DNA of 64,000 nt from Sipunculus nudus (GCA_026874595.1 CM049311.1:19113676-19177675), one strand, 5' to 3'. Shown: positions 22,911-35,099, counted from the first letter of the stretch. Numbers and translations are program-made. Notes: a model not told the origin generated them from the letters alone.

Positions 22911-23715
22911 AATACATACAAGTTAGACGTGCAAACATGCAAAACGTGTTTAATTTCATAGTTCACATTCAGTTATGATGAAATCCATCCATTTGTCGTC
23001 TTTAGTTAATTAATTTATAACCCTGAAGTTCATGATCACATATATAAAGATTCAGTCATTTATTCGGAATAATATAAAATAATGTTAAGTCAATATTATT
23101 TGCCCCTTTTGAAAATAAGGTTAGGAGGATTTTATCCATTGGGTATTTGGGTGTTAACCAAAAGGCGGTGTTATTAGGAGAATTTTGTTGAATGGTGGTG
23201 GTGTGTGTAGGGGGGGGGGCTGGGGTGTTACATATCGCGTAAAACATTAACCCCATGATCGAGCTTTTCGTCAGACACATAAACAAGACCTTTTGGGTGC
23301 ATTTAGTTTCCCAAAACAGACATATTTACAAGATGATTATAGTACGTGGAAGATGGGTCAGTGTCATTGTATAAAATAATCTTAACTTTCCTATACCCTC
23401 TTCGTTTTAGTACGGTTTAATCAAGATCTGATTTATTCATAAATTGAGTAAAGACTGATTGAATGACTTATCTGGCCGATGCTCTTTGCAAAAATTACCG
23501 TACCAGTAGATGTGTTTATAGGCGACAAGATGAAACAAGCACCGGGGATGTTGCAAACAGGTATTAATTTATGTGACGCAGCAGGAAACTATATAAAGTG
23601 ACAGGTACTGAGTTCACGCATTCACAGAGTTCTTGACTGAAGTTCGAGGGAATGAATAATCCGTCCTTGCCCTTCGAGAGACAGTTAAGACAGCTCTTCT
23701 TTCCAAATTGCTAAT
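22911..23715. other. Intergenic, nothing recognised
   Basis: It contains a G9-10 run at 23210-23219 and no plausible coding frame. Confidence 0.45.
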
Positions 23716-23717
23716 AC

Positions 23718-25735
23718 CGTATTTTAGGTAATAAACGCCCCCCCCCCCCCCCCCAGAATAGGGATATCACTTTAAGAAAACTAAGGGATGAGCCATCCTA
23801 ACCTCCCTTTTCTCCCTAACGAATATAACATGTGGCAACGTAATGTTTTCATTTCTCCCAGCCAAGCTTAAAAGTTACCGCCAGTTTTTATTCCATCTAA
23901 TTTCCATCTAATTTCATCTAATATAATGATAATATTAGTTACACACAGAATCAGTGGTCAAGTGTGTCATGGATAATATTGACTGTGTCCGTGACTCTGT
24001 CCGTGAAGGCCGACCCCGCCTGCAGGTGGCCATGCTGATCGGGGTACCTGAATTCAGGTACGTATGATGATGTATTATGCAATGAAATATATATATATAC
24101 CTACCGTATTTGCTTGTGTAGAGGACGATAAATTTTATCCTAAAATATTTGGCAAAGAAGGGCGGTAGTTTTATATACGGGTACAGGTTTTTCAGCGTCC
24201 TCAGGGCCGCCAAGGATAATTTACGGCAATCAGCATTATAACGTCGGTCGAACTGGACGCCGTGAATATCGGTGATCGTGTCCGTATGGTGGTAATATAC
24301 ACACAATATAGAACATGATTTTGTTTTGATTTTGTTTGAATTTATCGTTTATAAATCAAATTTACATGTGCACATTGTTGAATAATTGGTAAGAAAAGGT
24401 TTGCCTTTGCCGCATTGCCACAGGGATTTTAACTGAATCAATATATGAAAGCCCTTCTGATTGAAGAGCCTGTGATTTTCCGCGATCGCGGACGGAATAG
24501 CGGAACTGACAGACCGAAACGGAATTCCCAGTATTGAAAATATAGGTTTTAATGTATTTTTTGCCAAAAAATATCTTGGCAATTCACGTGAAACATGTAT
24601 GCAGTGAAATAATTGCCGATGCCACTGACAGCGTGCTGGGCTTACCCATGTACTCAAGATCCCAGAGCACTGGGTTTATTCGTGTGTATACAGCGCTCGC
24701 ACAATGGATGCTGGGAACTTGCCTACTTGGCTTAATGCCATCCAGTAGCACGTAATATGCATATTAAAACAAGGATGTTTTTTTTTCATATGGTGCCGTA
24801 TTTACCCAGTAAAATGTTCACGAGTCCAGTGATTGCGGACGCTGTCAGCTGGCTTGCACACTGACATACCCGGAGACTCGCACATGGCACTTCGATTACA
24901 AGACAGTAAGTAGCGCGTTATAATTATAAATATGAAGCGGCCTTTCCTCAGGTGACGCGAAATTCAATGTTTGTCAAGCTTGTATCATTGGACTACGTCA
25001 AGAAATGAATGTGTTATAACGGATCAACAAAGTTCAAGAAAGGGACCGTGTTTCCGCTGGATATAAATATAACGAATTTTCTCACAATTTTAAAACAAAA
25101 CCCCGGATTTGGTGCGTATACGCACTGAAGTTAATATAATACGCTGGATTCTGAGGGCCAGTATTTCAGCTTTTTTTTAAATTTTTGCATGTAATATCAT
25201 GCACAATGAAGAACAAAAAGGACAATTATTGGCGATGCCGTTCCATGTCATACATCGGCTCAGCTGTCAAAGGTATTTGCGCAAGATGACTGACATATTC
25301 GGGGTACCGACGTCCCGTATTATATTTTTTTCATCTTTCAAATAAATACTGTTTTACATACTTTTATATGAACATTTATTACCTTATTAGGCGGTGGCTT
25401 TTATTAAAGAGTTCATTTATTACCATCCTTATTTTTCCTCTTCACCTGTAAAGGAAATCTCGAACTGCAGTCATTCATACAATTCTCTCATACAAAACAA
25501 AATAAAATCGTCTGCAAATCGGTATCACTTGGATAAGTTATTATTTTATATAACTTCACACAGCCATCGTTAAAAGATCGTTGGTTTTTCTGAATTGTCC
25601 TGAATGTGCTGTGAAGTCAAACACGTGTACACAAGCCGCAGTATTAAATTAGAGGATCGTAACGCACATTCGAAATTGTCAGATGTGGGGTTGGGGGTGG
25701 GCGCTTATTAGGGCATAAAATATTTGAAAATATAC
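23718..25735. mobile_element. Possible 2-kb interval bounded by inverted ends
   Basis: The left end reads ataccgtattttaggtaataaacgcccccc. The right end (25683-25730), read on the minus strand, gives tattttatgccctaataagcgcccaccccc. Both share a TATTTTA..(T)AATAA.CGCCC pattern followed by C runs. Inside, frames at 23935-24306 (-, 123 codons) and 24349-24657 (-, 102 codons) are unrecognised. It may be a decayed DNA transposon or two unrelated MITEs of one family. Confidence 0.3.
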
Positions 25736-26925
25736 ATATATAAATAGAATAAATATATTTATGACGAGGAGGCGGCACCTGGAGATATATCTATGTATGT
25801 GGTGCGGATATGCATAAATCTGACATAGTGAGATTCTTTTACATAGTCAGTTTCTGTTATTTTATGTTTGATATTATCAGATCAAAAATATCTTCTTATC
25901 TAAGATTCTTCAGTTACTGGATACAAATTCCGAACTTTTTTTCCATGTCACCATGAATCTTACATATCATTTTATCAAATATCACGAACCAAACTTGTTT
26001 CCCGTAAAAGTAATATTTAATATTAATGATGAACTAAAATCAACGAATGATGACAACTCTGAGATACTTGCAAATGAATAATCACTTTCATTGAATGTCA
26101 TTACATATTTCTTCTTTATTGTTGTTTAATTATCAACAGAACAGGGATGTACTTGATTGACTGTCCTCTCCTGGACAGCTACTCAATCGTTGTGCAAAAT
26201 ACCAATCTGTAGATACAATACATGTATGCATTTATGTACATATAATACATAAATATTAATGAATACATGTAAACACATAAATTTACAGATTGGTCAAAAT
26301 TTTATGGCAGAGCTAGCTATGGGCATATTTTCTGACAATTTCATTTTTATCTTTTAATTTTTAGAGGATGCATGTTGTTATAGCTGAACGTTCGCTTAAC
26401 GTAAATGGGCCCAATCCACACATGTTAGAAAGCATAAGAAAGAACATGTGCTCAGATAAACTTGCATTATAGTGCCACCACCATATATAAGCGTGACTAA
26501 GCGTGATATGACTAAATCACCTGGCAACGATGAACAAACAATTCCAGAAATCAGATTAACACAGTATCATAGGTTTATAAATTCATTTTGATCAGAACCT
26601 TTTAAATGCTTAATATGCACAGATTGACCCCAAAAGTTAATCAACTCAGAGGGGTACTCTCAAGGTATCTAAAAAAGTTTTGTACACATCACATTTACGG
26701 TCATGTCGAAAGCGCGATCGCAAAGAAAACTGCTCGTTAAGCTAATTAGCATAATTAAGCTGTAGAAACAACTCTCAAAATCTAATCAGGTCTTGCCTCT
26801 TACTGATTCAGTAGACATGAAATTACAAACTAAATGGACCAGAAGAATTTGAAAAATTGCGGTCGCAAGAAGTGTCGGGATTCTTAAAAATAAAAATCGA
26901 TACAATTTATCACAGTTTCTCAGTC
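25736..26925. other. Intergenic, nothing recognised
   Basis: AT-rich sequence including a short inverted pattern around 26205-26290 (ccaatctgta...tacagattgg). No gene is seen. Confidence 0.45.
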
Positions 26926-27735
26926 GGCGGTCTCCCAAAAGTCGGATATATACAAATAAAAATAGCAATTATGCTAACGGTGCTTGAACTTTAACCTTCC
27001 CAAAAACCGTATATTTACTGTTCTCAGTATTTTTAGGTAAGATACTCGTCAAAAGTCACAATATAAACCTGTCTATCAGTTTAATAATATAATAAATATG
27101 GTCACATGGAAAATATGACAAAGGGAGGGGGACCAGTGGAAACAAATAAAAATTATCATAAAAAGGAGACAACTGTAATTGTTGCAAGTTGTCTTCTGTA
27201 ACTTATTTACCACGGATTTTTGCAGAATAACTAATAGATATTGTGAATTTTGGGACCACTGTTCGGTCCACCGATAGTATTCGGTCCCCCGTAAGTCGGT
27301 TATATGCAAATAAAATCAGCAAAAATCCTCACGGTGGCTTTAACAACGATTTTTGAAAAATCTACAATTTAATATTTCTAAAATATTTTTTAGGGTTAAC
27401 TTGTAAAAAGTCACAAAACATACCAATATATCGATTTTTTAATTAAGTTATATATGGTTACAAAGAAAATATCACAAAGACAAAAAACGACTATCAGGAG
27501 ACCAACGGAAAAAAAGAAAACTATCATAAAAATGGGAAGACAAATGGGACTTCTTTCATTTAATTCTTACAACTATATCTTGTCCTTGCAGGCATTAAAA
27601 CCAGGGAGAATCACAAAATTCTTCTCAAATAATGTATAAAAGTTTAAAAACTATCGGGGGACCGCTGTTCGGTCTCCCGATAGTCTTTGGTCCCCCGATA
27701 GTCTGTGTTTTATCCCCCGATGGTTGCAATAATAG

Positions 27736-27737
<2 letters not shown>
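26926..27737. repeat. Degenerate CTATCGGGGGACC repeat family, copy 2
   Basis: Motifs like gactatcaggagacc (27487) and actatcgggggacc (27649), and inverted forms ggtcccccgatagtc (27687) and ggtcccccgtaagtc (27280), are scattered here. cccccgatggttgcaat just before the TA tract mirrors the start of copy 1 at 14812, showing that the two blocks are inverted relatives. Confidence 0.75.

Positions 27738-27796
<59 letters not shown>
27738..27796. repeat. (TA)n microsatellite, Penelope insertion tract (left)
   Basis: Pure TA run between the CTATCGGGGGACC block and the left end of the Penelope-like element. Confidence 0.97.
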
Positions 27797-27799
<3 letters not shown>

Positions 27800-28338
27800 A
27801 AGAATATATAGAACAGGGTTCATAATAACGCCTTTCCGCCTGTCTCAGACAGCCAAAACACGTGCACGTGGATTTTTTTTTTTTCATTGTGTACCAATCG
27901 GTTGGAAAGGTGAACACCTAGAACTGATTTCCACATTAGTAACTGACAAGGAGTAACAAACATGATCCAGAGCGTAATATGTTACATGCGGTCTTCCACC
28001 GACTCCATATATTTCCTATATCTTTATATGAAAATGGTCTATATTTTCTTATACTTTCCGGCTTATAATCCCATTTTTTGTATTTTTATTTACAGAACCA
28101 TTGTTTCTGATGTAACAGTGTTACTATGTTAAGCATTCAGTTTTTTTTTGCATGCGAGTGTGCATGTTGGTTGGTATGTTATATGGGAGATCAGGTTTAC
28201 AGTAAGCGAGGTGTGACTGAAAGTTTGACATTATTGTAAGATGCATATTTAGCAGAAAGGCAAATCTTTCTGCGGAGAGGCAAACCTGTATTAGTGCCTT
28301 TCCGTTGAAAGGGTGAAAAGTTCAAAGTATTACTACCC

Positions 28339-28389
<51 letters not shown>

Positions 28390-29138
28390 TAACAGAATGA
28401 AGACGCCTTAGTGTTGACTAACTGTTTATTCAACCACGAGCTTTCGAAGCTTATAGCTTCTTCATCAGGTGTCTAGTGGAAAGGTATAGAAATCGGCTGT
28501 ATATATATATGTTAGATAAACAATTTCAAATGACCATAATGCATGGTATAGTGTAATGGATCTGTGATTGGCTACTCTGAATTTGTATCATGTTGACCCA
28601 GTTTTCGAGTGTGTCATTGTTATTTACCCATAAAGCTAGGTTATGACTGTCCGGGTTATGTTGAGTTCATGTCCTTGACATAATAAAGGTTTAAAGTTCA
28701 TAATGCTCATCGGCTCAATGTTGATGATGATTGACGACTAATGTGGTGGCGATCTGGTTGTGCCAGTCCATCATTATGAATAGAGATAATCCATATGTAA
28801 ATAGTGTATTGAATGATATATTAAAACGTCTGTATCAGAAAGTTTACGTATAAGATGATGACGTTTGTCGATTACTTGATATTATTATTGTGTGTAAGCC
28901 TGAGAGGTGATTTCACAACACAGCGGTATCAGTGGCGGGAATGTGCACGTATGCATGAGGAGTGACGTCACGCCATTATCAATATGGAGGGGTCGTTGCG
29001 GTGCTATTAATATTATGGTATGTCTCAATGTCTGTAGTGTGCCATGAAACCGGCATCGCGATTTAATCCTTTCCTTATGGTGTCAAATTTATCAATCAAT
29101 TTTAGTTCCCATATCTGTCATTGTCGTGTGTCGGTAAG
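27797..29138 (-). repeat. Left pseudo-LTR of the Penelope-like element (inverted)
   Basis: It runs from tatcaaagaatatatagaac to tcgtgtgtcggtaag and matches the reverse complement of 30960-32398. Beyond 29138 the match stops abruptly. The right copy has an extra (TA)n/ctgtgg insert near 32345-32380. Confidence 0.93.
28442..28468 (-). ncRNA. Hammerhead-ribozyme-like core (left repeat)
   Basis: Read on the minus strand: CTGATGA, one A, a 6-bp hairpin (GAAGCT / AGCTTC, loop ATA), then GAAA. This is the order of the conserved hammerhead boxes around stem II, and hammerheads are documented in the pseudo-LTRs of Penelope-like elements. There is one extra A between CTGATGA and the stem. I cannot place a convincing stem III with its cleavage site, so it may be degenerate. 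Confidence 0.45.
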
Positions 29139-29165
29139 AATCAAAAGTTAGATTTATACATTAAC

Positions 29166-31073
29166 AAATCAGGAGCAGGATTAAAACTGAAATTATAGAC
29201 AAAATAACCAAACCAGAATATAATTTAACAAACGGTGAGCGCAAAGCAATAATTAAATTACAGAATAATAATGAAATTGTGATTAGACCTGCCGATAAAG
29301 GGGGAGCCCTTTATTATGTTAAAGAAGCATATCGCCAACTTAATAATCATAAGTATTATAAAAAAAAACTAGAAAAAGACCCAACCTTACAATATCTGCA
29401 AGAGCTAAACGGTCTTATCTCCACATTCCCTCTAGAAATACAACATCAAATTAATGAATTAATCCCATGTGATCCTAAACCCGGCTACTCCTATACACTT
29501 CCCAAAATTCACAAACAAAACAACCCTGGTCGTCCCATCATCTCCGTATTGGGTATACTCACTAAAAAAATAGCCGGTTTTGTAGAATCATGTTTAAAAC
29601 CTAATGTCCAAAATTCCAGTAGTTACGTTCGAGACACCAATGATTTCTTAAACAAACTCGGCCAAACCAACAAAATTCCACCACATTCTATCTTAGCAAC
29701 TCTTGATGTGGAATCCCTTTACACCAATATCCCCCATAATGACGCGCTTGCCGCATCTTTAAATTTACTCACAAAATTACATACCGAAAACGTGACAGCC
29801 CCATCAGTCGTAAAAAAAACTAGCGGAATTTATTCTCACCGATAATTATTTTAGCTTCAACAATGAGATTTATCTTCAGATGATGGGAACGGCCATGGGT
29901 ACACGCATGGCGCCACAATATGCAAACACATTTATGATTTCAATGGAAGAAAATTTTCTTGATCAACAAACATTTAAACCTTTACTCTTCCTACGTTACA
30001 TCGACGATATATTTCTTATATGGCATCATGGTCGTGAAAACCTATTAAAATTTTATAGAGATTTCAATAATTTTCACCCCGACATAAAATTCAAAATGGA
30101 GTACTCCGTAGATAAGATTAATTTCCTTGACACCACAGTAAAATTAACAGATGGCAACATTCACACATCTATTTACCGCAAACCCACCGACAGGTATAAT
30201 TATACCCATCCTACTAGTTGTCACCCACCCCATGTTGGTAAATCCATTATATTCAGTCAAGCCATAAGATACAATAGGATTTGTTCCGACATATCCGATA
30301 GAAATCGAAACATAGCGAAACTACAAAATATTTTTATCAATATGGGGTACAAACAGAAAACAGTAGAAAAACAAATAGGAAAAGCCACTAAAATCTCACG
30401 CAGCTCTCTACTCGCTCCAAAAATCAAAATAGAAAACCCTGGCACACCGTTAGTTACAACATTTCATCCCCGCATACTAAGACCTCTAAAAAGAATTATC
30501 TACGATCTGCAACCTTTATTAGAATCGGACCCTACATTAAAACCCCTCTTTCCCGACACACCACCCCTCTCTTTTAAACAACCCCATAATCTACATAAAA
30601 AATTAGTACAAAATCAAAGCTTCGGATATGATAACACTAACGGTACATTCCCATGTAAAAGACCGCGCTGTCGCACATGCCCACTCATAGTCCGCATGGA
30701 AACCCTAATTATCCATGGTGCCAAACACACTATTCAGGGACACTTTGACTGCACCAGTAAAGGTGTAGTCTATGCCATCCTATGTAAAATATGTCCAGGA
30801 GTTATTTATATAGGCGAAATCAGCCTAATGCTAAGTCTTAGAATGAATAGCCACAGACAGTCCATTAAAGCGCTAGACACGAACTTACAGGTCGGAGAAC
30901 ATTTTTCTCAACAGGAACACTCGCCAGAATGCATGCAGATTTGCGTTCTAAAGGGCCACCTTACCGACACACGACAACGACAGATATGGGAACTAAAATT
31001 GATTGATAAATTTGACACCATAAGGAAAGGATTAAATCGCGATGCCGGTTTCATGGCACACTACAGACATTGA
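29166..31073 (+). pseudogene. Penelope-like reverse transcriptase / GIY-YIG endonuclease (one frameshift)
   Basis: The first frame is open from about 29166, after an in-frame TAA, to 29845. Counting residues from 29279 it shows RPADKGG (3-9), TLPKIHK (73-79), GRPIIS (84-89) and the motif A-like LDVESLYTN (142-150). The second frame (29880-31073, 397 codons) shows MGTAMGTRMAP (motif B), the catalytic YIDD (40-43), NFLDTTV, and SIYRKPTDR with a PLE-type HPxxCHPPH. It then has a Cys cluster (C259, C264, C267) and a GIY-YIG nuclease domain (VVY 296-298, YIG 310-312, R321, H325). The frames are separated by a single extra A in the eight-A run at about 29813-29820. The N-terminal part expected in full-length members is missing, so the copy is 5'-truncated as well. 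The product would copy and insert the element. Confidence 0.95.
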
Positions 31074-31630
31074 GACATACCATAATATTAATAGCACCGA
31101 ACGACCCCTCCATATTGATAATGTCGTGACGTCACTCCTCATGCATACGTGCACATTCCCGCCATTGATACCGCCGTGTTGTGAGATCACCTCTCAGGCT
31201 TACACAATAATAATATCAAGTAATCGACAAACGTCATCATCTTATACATAAACTTTCTGATACAGAATTTTTAATATATCATTTAATACACCATTTACAT
31301 ATGGATTATCTCTATTCATAATCATGGACTTGCACAACCAGATCGCCACCACATTAGTCGTCAATCATCATCAACATTGAGCCGATGAGCATAATGAACT
31401 TTAAACCTTTATTATGTCAAGGACATGAACTCAACATAACCCGGGCAGTCATAACCTAGCATTATGGGTAAATAACAATGACACACTCGGAACCTGGGTC
31501 AACATGATACAAATTCAGAGTAGCCAATCACAGATCCGTTACACTATACCATGCATTATGGTCATTGGAAATTGTTTATCTAACATATATATATATATAC
31601 AGCCGATTTCTATACCTTTCAACTTGACAA

Positions 31631-31657
31631 CTGATGAAGAAGCTATAAGCTTTGAAA
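31631..31657 (+). ncRNA. Hammerhead-ribozyme-like core (right repeat)
   Basis: CTGATGA (31631-31637), then A, then GAAGCT-ATA-AGCTTT (a G-U closes the stem), then GAAA (31654-31657). It differs from the left copy by C to T at the stem base, a change that keeps pairing as a G-U wobble. The following GCTCGTGGTTGAA is shared with the left copy. Confidence 0.45.
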
Positions 31658-31742
31658 GCTCGTGGTTGAATTAAACAGTTAGTCAACACTAAGGCGTCTT
31701 CATTCTGTTATCTATACACTAAGGGACTAACACGGCTACACG

Positions 31743-31747
<5 letters not shown>

Positions 31748-31804
<57 letters not shown>
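31748..31804. repeat. (TA)n tract inside right pseudo-LTR; array seam
   Basis: The tract lies immediately before aaaggggtagtaatac. In units C and D the end of the previous unit (gcccagacatata) is fused through a TA tract to exactly this point. Confidence 0.95.
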
Positions 31805-31808
<4 letters not shown>

Positions 31809-32393
31809 GGGTAGTAATACTTTGAACTTTTCACCCTTCCAACGGAAAGGCACTGATACAGGTTTGCCTCTCCGCAGAAAGATTTGCCTTTCTGCTAAAT
31901 ATGCATCTTACAATAATGTCAAACTTTCAGTCACACCTCGCTTAATGTAAACCTGATCTCCCATATAACATACCAACCAACATGCACACTCGCATGCAAA
32001 AAAAACTGAATGCTTAACATAGTAACACTGTTACATCAGAAACAATTGTTCTGTAAATAAAAATACAAAAAATGGGATTATAAGCCGGAAAGTATAAGAA
32101 AATATAGACCATTTTCATATAAAGATATAGGAAATATATGGAGTCGGTGGAAGACCGCATGTAACATATTACGCTCTGGATCATGTTTGTTACTCCTTGT
32201 CAGTTACTAATGTGGAAATCAGTTCTAGGTGTACACCTTTCCAACCGATTGGTAGAAAATGAAAAAAAAATCCACGTGCACGTGTTTTGGCTGTCTGAGA
32301 CAGGCGGAAAGGCGTTATTATGAACCCTGTTCTATATATTTAAATATATATATATATATATATATACATATATATACTGTGGTATATATTCTT

Positions 32394-32439
<46 letters not shown>

Positions 32440-33956
32440 TAAAATATTGATTCCCTTGCACTGGGCGGGATGTGGGAGCCCTCCAGTAGAAAATATTGGG
32501 AAACTATTATTATAAAAGGCTTTCCCACATCAAACTGAAACATTTTTGAAAGTACAAGCTGATTTTTAACTAATTTCCATGCTTGATCAAGCCATAACAT
32601 TAGGTAACTTTTGTATATCAGTGATAACCAGTCATTATCTTTCAAGATAAATGTATTAATAGATAAAATGTACATTATAATATTAACAGATAGGCGAGAG
32701 AATCATGGACACGCAATGTAATGGTTCATCTCAAAAGCTGAGGCTGGGGTCAACTACTAGGTTTATTTATACCTGGTAATAAAGTGTCAAACAGTATATA
32801 AAGTAATTAATATATGTTTAGTATATGAATTAGTATAAACATATTTTTGTGGCATACTTCGCAAGTCTGATAAAACAAAAATGTTGGTCGGGAGCGGGAA
32901 GGGGGAAGAACAACCCCTCCACTATTCTCATGGATCCGCGCTGTTAAATCTGAAAAGCATATAAATATACGCACTGGCGCTGTCCGGGGGTGGGGGGTCG
33001 GGGTCCGAGTCTGGCGCAGTAAAAATAATATTATATAGCTATGGCAAAATTAGATAGCAAAGTATAATATGTGATGCATTGGTGCCCGATTTTGTTAGTT
33101 TGAGCTTTATTGATACATGTTTGGCAAGACAGCATAGGACAGAATATGAAAACATATGAGTACCATATTTAAATATGGGTAGCCCTTTTATCTTTTATTG
33201 GCAACTTGGGTGACACGTGAATAATCTAATAAATCGGGTGGGTGATTGTCCGGGCGAAGTAACGCACTCATCCCGCCCCCATTTTTTTAGAAGTAGCAGC
33301 CGTTACTTTTCAAACGGCTAGGTGACGGGTTCTGACCGGCATGTTTAAGATGCTGGTCCCCAAAGGCAGAAGCAGAAACTGCAGTTGGCACATCCAAATA
33401 TATTTATGCCTGGTAACCCCTTCAAACGTGGTATGTATTGTGTTCCATATAATATCTAATGTTCATATCCGAAACACACATCCATGATGTTAATTTATTT
33501 TTCATTTTAATTTCTCATATTTAAGTGTTATCAGCTGATAATAACAAAGGCATTCTGAATATGATGGTATCAGCTTGAACTGAGATGTCACTACATGTCC
33601 TGCATGCCACCCTGTAAATTCTATACTAAATATGGACGAGCAGTGTTTGCAGGTCAATTCGAACAATAAGAAGGAAATGCGAATTTCTCGTTATGGAAAT
33701 AATCTGGTAATGAAAAAAAAAAGTTTTGTTATTGCTGTTGTAAATCAGTTTTTAAGCAGTATACAAGTATTGTCTGGCTATGTAGGACCTGTACCTTGAA
33801 ACAATTAAGCCGGTGCCATGCCATTCTTATTTTTACATAACCGGAACAGAAAATACATGCATGAAACGACATTTGGCAATAGTACTGGACCCGCTATAAG
33901 ACGGAGAAGGATACAAAAGATTTATTTATCGTTGCTGATATAGCATCCAAATTAAA

Positions 33957-34445
33957 TCATGTCCATGGAATAAGATATCCCCTCTTGTATACCACAATAA
34001 CCGCCTGATCTAGAGAATTTCTGCAATGTAATTGAATTTTTATTATTTGTAGAGTGAGAATACAAGGGCATACTGATGATATACCTATGGTTAAGTTGTG
34101 GGAACTGTTCCCTGTACAAATTAATTCGACGACCCACACTTTGTAATCAAAGTGTACACTAGAGATTTTGCGTCCTTGGACTAGCGCTGAAACTGCTCGA
34201 AGAGCGCGTAACTTGAAACTAAGTGGGTCAAGCAGAGCTAGGCGTTTGAGGGCCTTACACGACCCTCCCTTCTGCTTGATGATACAGTTCAGAGTGACCT
34301 GGTGACTGATGACAAGCTGTCTGGTCGTTAATCTGTCGAGCAGCCCATTTGTCTTACGTTTATATACCAGCATTTTAATGCAGAATGCTCCGATATGAGT
34401 GCTTAAATATAAATCCATTTCGTTATTCTGAATATTCATTATCAT
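33957..34445 (-). other. 162-codon open frame in unit B, function unknown
   Basis: The frame starts MIMNIQNNEMDLYLSTHIGA and has a GC-richer middle (KQKGGSCKALKRLALLDP, then LRALRAVSALVQGRKISS). Units C and D differ from it and from each other by one residue each (HNL/HSL; KVW/KVL), but the surrounding non-coding DNA is equally conserved. In unit E two CAG codons before VTLNC have become TAG and a small insertion breaks the end, while three changes in the middle are synonymous. It may contain a real exon starting at the AG|GTCACTCTG site. I do not recognise a domain. Confidence 0.25.
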
Positions 34446-34510
34446 TCCCCCAATAGTTATTTTGCTACATATTTTGTCTATAACCTAAACATAACTTTCC
34501 ATATAATGAT

Positions 34511-34581
<71 letters not shown>

Positions 34582-35099
34582 TTATTCAGGGCGGAGATCA
34601 GAGGTCCATCATGCTTTTTTTTATATACGAGAGCCCATATATAATTATTTTACTTAATATATAATATTTTCTTTTCTTATATACTTTATATTTTACATAT
34701 ATATGTGTGTATGTACATATATAAATATATATATATATAATTATTTTTGTGTAACAACATTTTTTCTCCGATATTAAGCTCATACAATACGACAATATAA
34801 GCCTGTGATGCCAAATATTACCAGACAGCAAATATTTTGATCCGACCCTTAGAATAGGCGTTCTGTTATGACTTACATCATGACTCCAGTCCCAATCAGT
34901 AAGATCTGAGTGTCATGTTGTCATGACAAGCATCAGATAAACTTGGGAATATATTTTATTTAAATATTTATAATTAGAATTCAGAATAATATTACACTCT
35001 GGTGATTTTTTTTGCAGAGAAAACACATATGTGTCCCAGTCTCTCAGCACTGACACTCACATCCTTTGTCAAACCTGACACAACATTTGCTGCTAGTGA

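Larger units (their letters stand above)
27797..32398 (+). mobile_element. Penelope-like retroelement with inverted terminal repeats
   Basis: The whole element consists of a left terminal repeat (27797-29138, inverted), a coding region (about 29166-31073) and a right terminal repeat (30960-32398). The two repeats are reverse complements over about 1.35 kb, including internal (TA)n tracts (28342-28387 and 31748-31804). The right repeat overlaps the last 114 bp of the coding frame, so the left one contains a reversed copy of the gene's 3' end. Penelope-like elements commonly carry such pseudo-LTRs in direct or inverted arrangement, which arise during target-primed reverse transcription. It sits in a TA tract. 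Confidence 0.93.
30960..32398 (+). repeat. Right pseudo-LTR of the Penelope-like element
   Basis: It begins inside the end of the GIY-YIG frame and extends to the TA tract at 32399. Its outer 480-600 bp (from aaaggggtagtaatac, 31805) recur at the left end of units C (39287), D (46674) and, truncated, E (53951). Confidence 0.93.

Noticed and set aside
23935-24306. 123-codon minus-strand frame
   Set aside because: No motif is recognised and it may be internal to a decayed mobile element, so it is not called as a gene.
32439-32675. 78-codon minus frame in segment S and its mirror at 14478-14807
   Set aside because: The same DNA in opposite orientation with a frame disrupted in C, D and E. No motif is present.
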